NCBI GenBank assembly: GCA_900088475.1
Contig: FLMG01003548.1
Span: forward strand, 1 to 11,166
DNA length: 11,166 bases
Origin: Hyphochytrium catenoides
Taxonomy: Eukaryota; Sar; Hyphochytriomycetes; Hyphochytriales; Hyphochytriaceae
Reading direction: 5' to 3'
In this document: positions 1 to 9,200 of the stretch, one piece after another
Position numbering within the stretch: the stretch's first letter is position 1
Layout: each line of letters opens with the position of its first letter
Made by a program: the position numbers and the translations under genes
Notes under the pieces: model-generated
What the model saw: only the letters and a program-made list of their open reading frames with translations
The model's database searches: none
Told to the model about the DNA's origin: nothing

Positions 1-247
1 CCTCGGCGGAAGTACTCAGCCGAAGAGGTTGCACAGATTAAGAAGCGCACCTTGTCCAGAAGTGGTAAGGATACAACGGAACCCTATCTGTATCTTTGAC
101 CTCCACGATGTCCTTTTTGTCCCTCGTCTCACCTGCCTTATCTTTCCGGTTATGCGATGACGTTCATCTCCATCCTTTCGCTATCTCATCTCGGTCTCAG
201 GTTCCGTGGCCTCTACACATGAACTGGATCCGATAGATGCCGAAATA
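1..247 (+). other. N-terminal linker before PH1 (exon 1 and start of exon 2)
   Basis: Residues 1-37 of the visible protein begin PRRKYSAEEVAQIKKRTL and continue into a stretch rich in small and acidic residues before PH1. Exon 1 ends after the first base of a codon at 64 with donor gtaagg. The acceptor tcag at 197-200 restores the frame. The opening KY followed by a charged helix resembles what follows the helical modules later in the protein, so a further helical module may lie just upstream. That is inference. The gene's start codon is not in the window. Confidence 0.7.
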
Positions 248-3200
248 TTGTTTGAAGGGTACCTTTTACGGGCCGAGGGCTCACTCATCCTCACCATGGA
301 GAAGAGGTGAATAGGGAAGCGATAGAGCCTGCAGTCTTCAGGCCTCCCTATCTCCTTCTAGGCGGCCCTATATGGAAGAGTGGAGCTTCTTGTCTACTCT
401 TATGTTGTCTCTTGCGCTGCCTTGCGACATCTTACGTCTTACGCTTGTCCTCAGATACATCGTTCTGTGTGGAGATCAACTCAAGATCTTTCCCTCTCGG
501 GAGCACCATCTAGGAAACAAGAAGTTTACCTCGTTGCACGCCGCGAATGTTGGAGACTGGGACGGGCATGGAACCACTAGTCCCACGTCCCACGGGTTCA
601 AGGTGCAACGCACTAGAGTCTAGCACGTTTACCTGTTACATTCCCCTTCTCTCGCACCTTTCTCAGGCTTGACTTCGATAGAGTACCATTCCGCTCCTCT
701 CCCCGTTTCGGTGTCGTTTCCGACCCGATTGTCTTCCATTTTCCCGCTCTTACTTTGTCTCTATGTTTGCTCCGCTCCCTTATCATCGATCTTCTTGCGC
801 AGGTGGACACACATGAGCAGAAACCGCAGTATCTGGCAGGACTGAGTGAAGATGATAAGCAGAGCTGGATGAAGTTTATACGTCAGGGCATTACGAAGAG
901 AAAGATCAGAGAGGAGAGTAAAAGAGGAGGCTCCCTTCACAGGTAAGCGTTTCTCATCATCCCGGTGACAGTCGTGCTCCTTCATCTGTCGCACTCTCTC
1001 CTCCTCTCGTAGGATAGTACTCGTTCGCTCCATAAGTCTCTCTGTTCTCCTCCTACACTTCTACCATTTGCCTCCATTGACAGCTGGTGTTGATTTGAAG
1101 TACTCGCATTCTCACCTGCAGATTGAGAATTTTATGTGCATGGCTGCTGTCCACTGCCGTGCTTCGCTACGAATAGAAGAATTCTCTCATCTTCATGAAC
1201 GTTCTAATCGACCTTCTCATGCTACCGCCTTCTCTTCAAACGTCTAGCTCTCCTACCTACATGGAGCTTCTGGATAAGCTGAAGCTATACTTCAAGGTCG
1301 TGCACCTGTAAAGAGGCACCAATATCAGGCCACCTTGCCCTCTGTCTTTCTTGTCTTCCCTTGTTTTTTACTAGAGCATACTTTCTTACTCTTTGCCGCC
1401 TGGTCTACGCTTCTCTATCGGTAGTTACCGTCGTGACCCGTCCCTCTACAAGTTCTTCTTTATCTTTCTAGCAAGATATTCATGGCGACTTACGCTTAGT
1501 ATGAATATATGGCTCCTATCATCAGGTCTATGACGTGCAAGGCACAGATCCTGAATCTACCCTGTATCTCTGGAAAGGAGACTATCCTGGCATGTTGAAG
1601 AGTCTTGATGAGAAGTATAAGACAAACATTGCCGAGGACGAGGAATGGAAGCGGCTAACCAATGCCCTGGAGAAGATCAAACAGACTCTGGAAGCGAGGT
1701 ACATGGAGAAAAGATCACAGAGAGAGAGGACCGGGATATGCCCTTCACTATCCGAGCACCCTCACCTTCTCAACTCTGCCGCCACTTCCCTTCGTCATTG
1801 TCCTGATCTTTGTTCCCTTTAGTGAGAAAGGCGCAATGATCAAGAAATGCGATATGGAAGGCTATATAAACATGAGAGGGCCCAAGGGACTGGCCATGAA
1901 ACTGAGATATGGAGTCCTGCAAAAGACCAAGTTTTCCTACTTCTCCTCTTGGGAGGTAAGTTTTATAATGAGGAAGAGATCGGGGAGAAAGTGAGCGGCG
2001 AGATGAGTGCTTTAGACAGAAATGGTGTGGCGAAAGCTCTTACGTTATCAATGGCTTGTGTTCTTTCCTTAGCGCTTTGAGCTTCTCTTTGTACTGCCTT
2101 CTCTCGTCTACCACTCTCCGTCGCTCTTGTCCGACTTGGTGTTTCCTCTTTCATCCATCGGTCACTCAAGTCTTCACCTTGTCTTCAGGATGCTGCTGGT
2201 ACAAGGCCTCCTCTGGGAGAGATAGAGATCACGAACGTGCTGGAGTGGGATGGCCGTCAGACCTTCCGCGTGGACTATCAACACGCATTCCTCATAGATT
2301 CAAGACACAATGGACGATTCCACTGTGCCTGTGAGACAGCGGAGGATAAGAGTAACTGGACTAGCGCCATCTTGGCAGCTTTAGGAAAGGTAAGGATTGA
2401 TATTCAGATGGATGGCCAACAGAGCTTCGAGGCGTAAGGGAAGCGCAATTCAGTCGTTGAACTCAGTTGTCAGCTCAGCCGAAGGTTGAAGGAAGCAGGA
2501 AACTATACGTAGAACTTCATAGGCGGACAAGACAGTGAGGAGTCACCAACCCTCTCTACTTTGCCTTCAACTGCTCACATCATTTAGGTCAGGGGCACAA
2601 CCGGCGGAGAAGATATAGAGAAGACAATCGCTCGGAGGAAGCTGAAAGAGAAACTCTCTTCCTACTATGAGACGCATAACAAAGAAGCGATGGATAACAT
2701 TGATGCACACATGGGACTCCAAAGATCTGTCAAGGACTATCTTCTCAAGCTGGATGAGACCTATGATACCAGGTGCGTCCCATCAGTCAGTCTACCTCGT
2801 TCGGTCTTCTATCTCTTTCTACCATTCGTCCCTCTCGCATTTACATTAGCTGTCGGTTGGGCGGCGTTCGATAACTACGAATGGGTCCCCGCCATGCCTG
2901 TGTAAAAGATCTCCTTCGACTGCTCCTCTTCACTTATCGCTCTACTGCCGCTTCACCTTGATCAAAGATTGCGATCCGTAACGGTCTGCTATTGTTTTCA
3001 TTAGTATTGCCAATGATCCAGAGTGGCTTGCATTAGTGGAAATACTGGACAAGCAAGAGGAAGAAGAGGTAGCCGAAGGAGATACTCTATTGTCCTGAGC
3101 ATGCTCTCGTTCAGAGTGCCGCCTTTCTCTTTCTTTCTTCTCCTATCTCTGCGTCCGCGACGACGTCCCATTCCCCTGAGATTGTTGATGATGTGTAGCT

Positions 3201-6200
3201 TCCCCATACAGCTCTGTGTATCTTCACGTTTAAGAAGTCTCTCTTGCAGGAGGTGGGCATCCCCCGGGTCGAGGGGTACGTGGAGAAACAAGGCCACGCG
3301 GTAAAGTTGATGAAGAAACGATATGCTGTCGTTACGGGTGACCAGTTCAGATACTATGAGAGCCAATTTGCAGAGCGCTGTAAGGCACAAGAATATTGCC
3401 CATTTCCTCTCTTACTGCACGTTGCATTTCTTCCTCTTCCCTACTCCCTAGTGAAAGGATGTCGCTTCTCTCTCTTTCCCTGCTATTTGGTTCCCACTTT
3501 CAGGGTCTTTCTAGAGGTTCTTTCTAATGGGTGAGACTTATCTTCACTCTTCTTTCTAGGTACTTACTCCTCTATCGCCGCTTCTCTATTGCCCTCACTT
3601 CATCTCCTACAACCAGCCCAACCCGACGATCCTATCGATCTGGTTCTCCTTGTGTCCATTCAGTCGTGGAGCGGGACTGTGGGCCTCAAGTACTATCCAC
3701 ATGGTTTCCAGCTTACCACTTCCAAGAACAAAACGTTTAACTGTGCTGTGGCCACCGAGAGAGAGAAAGAAATGTGGATCAGGGGAGTAACAGAATCGCT
3801 CGCATGGGCCAAGAGCCATCACACGAGGAAGAAGAGCATCCTGACGCAAGAAGAGCACGTATGATGTTAGAGCCAAGAGAGACAATCCATGACCTCTCCG
3901 CTTGCGTGACTTACCTGGCTTACTTCCTCCCATTGATGTGAACCTAAACCTCTATTTTTTGCTGCATCTTCCCCTTTTTTCCTTCTCCGCTCTCTATTCC
4001 CTGACACTCAGGTTTTCTCTTCTATTTTTGGCTTCCTAGGAACGGCGGGAGAGGTTGAAGATGGAGCAAGCGACGTTACTCATACAGCGCCGTACCCGAG
4101 CCTGGTTGGCTCAGAAGAAGATGAGAGCGCAGGGTTTGTCTGGGACGGAGATGGAGGAAGCTCAGAAAAACCTCAATCAGGACGTCAATGTGATGAAGAT
4201 GATTGCGATGATGAGGGTAGGTTCTTGTCACCTTCCTTTTAGGAAGAGAGAAGTTTGTCAGCTCGGCCACTATCTCTTTGTCCTCTATGTCACTTTGTTT
4301 CCTTTGCTAATTGTCACTGGATTGAAGCATCCCTCTGGCATGCCCTCCCACTTGCGCTGAAGGTTAAGCTCTGACCTGATTCATCTAACATGATGCCTTC
4401 CTCCTCATCTTCCCAATTTTGGTTTCTCTGTAGGGCTCGGCTGTTAGCAAAACGGAGAAGCTGAAGGTCCGATTAGAGGCCATTTTCCGGTCCAGAGCGG
4501 AGAAGCTCCTCACACATGTTGATGCCCTACTCTTCAGCTACAGGTTGCCACTTTGCCTCTCTCTCTCTTTCGCTCTCGCTGCTTCTCGCTAGGTCCGCAG
4601 TTTCTCCAATAACTCCATTGCATCAAATTGCTGCTCTTATGTCCTCGATAAGCGGTCAGGGGTGCCGCAGTGCTCTGTGTGGTACTCCTTCTTGTCCACT
4701 GTAAATACATGTCCTCGTCGCTCAAAGTCTCTGACATATCTTCCTACTCCTGACCCAAAGAGGTGACCCTCTAAAGCTCTTAGTAGACTTTGACCGCATT
4801 TATGGAACCTCTTTGGCCACGGACTCTTCCCTGAGGTCCCTCATGGACTTGGGTACAAAGGAGAAAGAGAGGATCCACTTCCTCACAGAGACATTGGGCA
4901 GCGGCTCAGCCGATAGCAGCATCCCACATATGGAGGGCTTCCTGAACAAAATGGTTGGTTAGGGCTCCCTTCGTAGCTTCATCACTCTACTCGACTCATT
5001 TACTAGTCCACGAGCTCCCACTTTCCTTCGGTGGAAAAGGTGTAGCTTTGTTCGCTGCTTGACACGTCGAAGCCGGTGCGCTGTGGCTATTTCCTGTTCT
5101 GAATCCTCTCTATTCTCCTTAGAGGTTTTCTTCTCCGTATCCTGAGGACCTTACATGATTGCGCAACCTTATGTCGTCGAGGCGTTGGCTCCTAGTCTGA
5201 CCTTCTTCTTCTCCTTACCTTAACCGTCTTGTGCCGATGAATAACAGAATGAGAAAGCTCAAAGAAATCAAAGAAAGTATGTCCTTCTACATGGATCAGA
5301 CCTCAGTGTCTACGATAGCCGGGAAGAGTACAAGCAAGCTAAACAGGGACAGACAGAGAGAATGAGTATACTCGCCGTCTATGGTAAGATACCAGCTTAG
5401 AGTGACCCCCGACTACCTTTCCTTCTCTAAGTTCTTCTATTGGCTGGCTTTAATCCGTTCTTTGTTTTTCTTGGCTTAACCTCTTCTACTCTGGGCTTTG
5501 GTCTGCAAGAGCAACCTCTGTGCCTCCTGCGTGGATATGTACCTTCAAGCTCCGGTCACGAGCAATCGACGCCTAACGTTGTGTTCATCCTCAGACTGGG
5601 ATGGTCTCGTGAATCTGCCCCCCGGCATGGACCCGCTGGGTATCATCGCAGCCACAGTTGGCCGATCGGAGTGGGGCTTTCAATTAGAGTGTGAAGATGG
5701 AGGAAGCAGAAAGATTATCTCTCTTTCTGCGGCGACAGAGCAAGAGAAAAAGCACTGGATGCATCAAGCGAGGTGAGACCGGATCATTGCTTGCTTCTCT
5801 TTTCCGCTTGGAGCCTAAGAGCCACACTTATCTCTTACTAAGGTTATCCGTTGCCACGGCGCGTGTGCGTAAAGTGGAAGCACTTGCAACAACTCCTAAA
5901 AAAGCGCCCCTGGCCACGAAGCTAAGGGAGTTCTTTGACCAGATCTGCCCGCAAAAGTCAGCTTTCGTGCCTCTCCTGTTGATGGCCTACGAGGGCAATG
6001 AGAAGGAGCTACTCCTGGCTGTGGACAAGGTACCTCAAACCTCTATCTTTCTCTTCGGTGACTTCCCTTAGCTTGATTGCATTCATCACTCTAACCGCAG
6101 CCCTGTGAATGATAGGTCCTCTCACTTTAACGTTATCTGTGTCCTTGAGACTGATCTTTGGCTCCCATTTCTTTAGCTATACGGACGCAGGTTCTCTTCT

Positions 6201-9200
6201 GATGAAGCGTGGATCTCTTGCCTTCCCTCACCTGAAGGCTTTCCAACGACATCTGAGGTTCACATCAACGAGTGGGAGACAGTGGAAGGCTGGCTCGCAA
6301 TCAATGACACCACCTTTGCACTCTCAAATGTCACCAATGTATTCGCGAACATAATGGGTTCTGCACGCTTCTTCTGTGCACTCAGTGACTTGACCCTGGC
6401 TCTTTACCCCTCGGACACAGGTGCGCTTCCTTCCGTTCGTCTCATTCCACGTTAACGCCCAATGACTCTTGGATTGCGGCTGTTTGACCCATTCCTTCTA
6501 TTCACTGTTAATTCTGTGCTTGTTTCGGTGCCTGCTCATAGGCTCGGTTCTTTGCTCTTACTTTTATGCAAGTTGAGCCATGACTGTCTAACCACCCATC
6601 GGTCTTATCTTTCTCTACGTGGGGCTTTTGCCATTTTAACATGCTCTTCACTGTTTGCACCAGACCGGATGAAAGGAGAGCCTGCTTCCTATGAATATAA
6701 GATTGACTCATTCTTCCCGGGAAGAGACTTGAGAGCAAATAACTTCGAAATCCACACCATGGAGAAGAAGTCTTTCTCTTGTCAGACAAAGGAGTCGAAG
6801 TCCATTGGAATATGGAGAAAAGCTCTCTCTCGGGCTTGTGACAGGCAGCTGGTCAAGGACTTGGAGCTCTTGTCCACCAGAGAAGTAAGTGACAAGCGCT
6901 TGCGCTCATTAGGCCGAACCCTTTCCCTCATTTAACTGCTTTATCTGCCTTGACGGTGTTTACTGGCCACGTATCTGTCACTCACACTAATGTTCCCCTA
7001 GTTCGTGCAAGCGCCTCCTCTTGAACCTCTAAAGGATGCTTGCATTGAGGGATACCTCCGAGCAGCTTCGAAGTTCAGCAACAATGAGGAGGTAAGGAGA
7101 GAACGAGGACTGGAGACTACCTGGGAAGAGCTATCTCCAGCCCTGTCTTTCATTAGTTACCTGCGTTCTCACTTCTCCCTAACCCATGACAGAAATTCTT
7201 CACTTTGATGGGCTCCGAGCTTTATTGCTATGATAACAGGGCTTGTGCGCTAGCGGGCGCCAGCCCGACCCAGATCTGGCAGATAAAGCACTTGGTCAAG
7301 CGGAGCAAGGTGAGGGTAGTAGGACTCTTGTCCTCGCGTCAGATCCTTAGTGTGTTGAATAGTGAGCGCCTTTCCAGAACCAGTTCTGAGCAGCACCCTT
7401 CTTTGGCAGTCAGTCAAGCTCCTGCTCTCGACGAAGCGCTTCTCCTTTGACATGAACCTCAAGAACGCCACGAAGCGCTTCAGTCTCTCTTTCAGTCTTA
7501 AACTTTATCATACTCTGGCGCCCATCAGACACATTTTCAGTTTTTTGTCGCGTCGTCTTCTTATGTCTCCTAGCTGCATTCTATTCTCCGATTACCCTCG
7601 GTGTGATAATAACTACTTCGCTTTGCTAGGATATGGAAGCAATGCCCACCGCCTTCTGGGTAGCGGCGGAGAACGAGGTAAGAATGGGCTAGACTAAGCG
7701 TTTTGTCTCTTTAGTAGGTCTCTCTGTTGCTAACGGAGCCAAAGCATCAATCTTTTGAAGAACCCGTCAGGATGTCTTACGCACCCTACTTCTCAGGAAC
7801 TGCACTTCAACACCGCGCTACCGGTGGAGAAGGAAGCATGGACAAGGAAGATCGATGAAGCTTCTGACATTGCGTTTGGACTTAATCTCTTGGAGGAGAG
7901 CATAAGAGAACCGGTGCGCTGTGGGCCTCCCTTCTTCTTCTGCGTTGTCCAAGAAGTGCAGCTCTTCTCTTTGGGTCTCTGCTTCCGATATCTCTCTCTT
8001 TCTCTCGGTTTTTCTCTTTGTTTCAAGCCCTGAGCTTATCTCATGTGGTCCAATCTGTCCTCAACACTCTGAGCAGTCCGTGCCTATGGACATGAAAATT
8101 GAAAACTCGACGATGGAAGGCTTCCTTACCCTGCGACGGAATGACCTCGGATTTACCAAGGAGATGTAATGACCCTTGCGGAACTAGTTGTACTCTTATC
8201 TCCGTTCTTTTCCGACCTTTGGGCTTATTCGTCTTTGCAAGCCTTCTTAAAGGCTCTTTCCTTGTCTCACTTCTGTATCCCTTCCATCAAACTCTTATGT
8301 TAGCTGGTGCCTTGTAGATTTGAGTCTGTCATCCTCGCCCTCTCTCTTTCTTATCCTCTTGGCGCCATAGGTACTGCGTGCTGAGACGCACAGCTCTTAC
8401 CTGGTACGCCTCGCGGGCGGATGCTGTCAGTGGGGAGCAGCCTGTTGGAAGAATCGAAATTCTCGGCATTGCGGACTGGGATGGGACTTCTCTTCCGGGC
8501 TTCAGACTCGACGGCATGAACTTGCAGGTAAGAGGGACCAGGTGCTCGTCCTTTCTCGCCCGTTCGGCTTACAGTCAATTCTGCATAGGCTCTCTTTTGC
8601 TCCACAGGGTCTGTGCAGGACAAGAACCGGTGGAAGACAGCCATAGAGACAGAGATTCGGGCAAGGAAGGGAGAGAGTCTCATGAAACGAGATGTGGACC
8701 TCAAGACAGCAGAGAAAAAATCAGGTCAGGCCACGACAGGCTGTGCAGGATACTCTTTGAGCCTTTTATTGGTACTCCTTTTTCTCTCCCTCTTCCTCTC
8801 TACTTCCATACTGTTCTCCTTCTCAAGCACGCCTTAAACACGCGCCACTGCTCGTCTCTATTGCTGTTATTTTGTTCATTTCAAGTTTCATCTTCACGCT
8901 TCTCATTGGCAATCCACAGATCAAACTGTCCGGGGTTCCAGTCTCGAGGGATATCTGAAGCGCATCAATGAGTACGTTCCCGGGGTCATTACGTCTCAGA
9001 CAGAGTTCTACTGTGTGCTGCTGGGCCATAGAGTGCTGCTTTTCAAGAGCGAGATGTCCGCCAGGAATGAGGAGCCACCGGTGGAGGAAGTTGAGATAAC
9101 AAGGTAAGCGAAGCTCAGCAGCATGGAGAGTTCAGGAAGATATGAGACAGAAGGGAGAGAGAGAGAGAAGCGGGAAGATGGGGAGAGGCCGGGGAAGCAA

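Noticed and set aside
1122-1190. Possible extra exon after a cag acceptor at 1119-1122
   Set aside because: It reads LRILCAWLLSTAVLRYE then a stop, with no donor and no similarity to the repeats. Exon 5 at 1248-1296 fits phase and the helical module instead.
3001-3390. Antisense open frame of 129 codons
   Set aside because: It lies opposite exons 10-11 and a pyrimidine-rich intron. Its composition is explained by the reverse complement of those, and it has no recognisable domain.
3607-3933. Antisense open frame of 108 codons
   Set aside because: It is the reverse complement of exon 12, which encodes PH3 strands and helix on the + strand. No independent signature is seen.
4534-4737. Open frames in intron 14 on both strands
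   Set aside because: These are a low-complexity C/T tract and its complement, giving serine/leucine or arginine/glutamate strings without any domain.
8608-8724. Alternative start of exon 27 at 8608
   Set aside because: It would need an upstream phase of 1, but exon 26 ends in phase 0. It would also drop strand 6 (ALFCSTG), which the acceptor at 8588 preserves.
8378-8971. The longest uninterrupted forward open frame (197 codons)
   Set aside because: Only its first 50 codons, up to 8527, are PH7 coding sequence (exon 26). The rest reads through intron 26, then exons 27-28 in the wrong frame, while the spliced model continues the PH fold cleanly.
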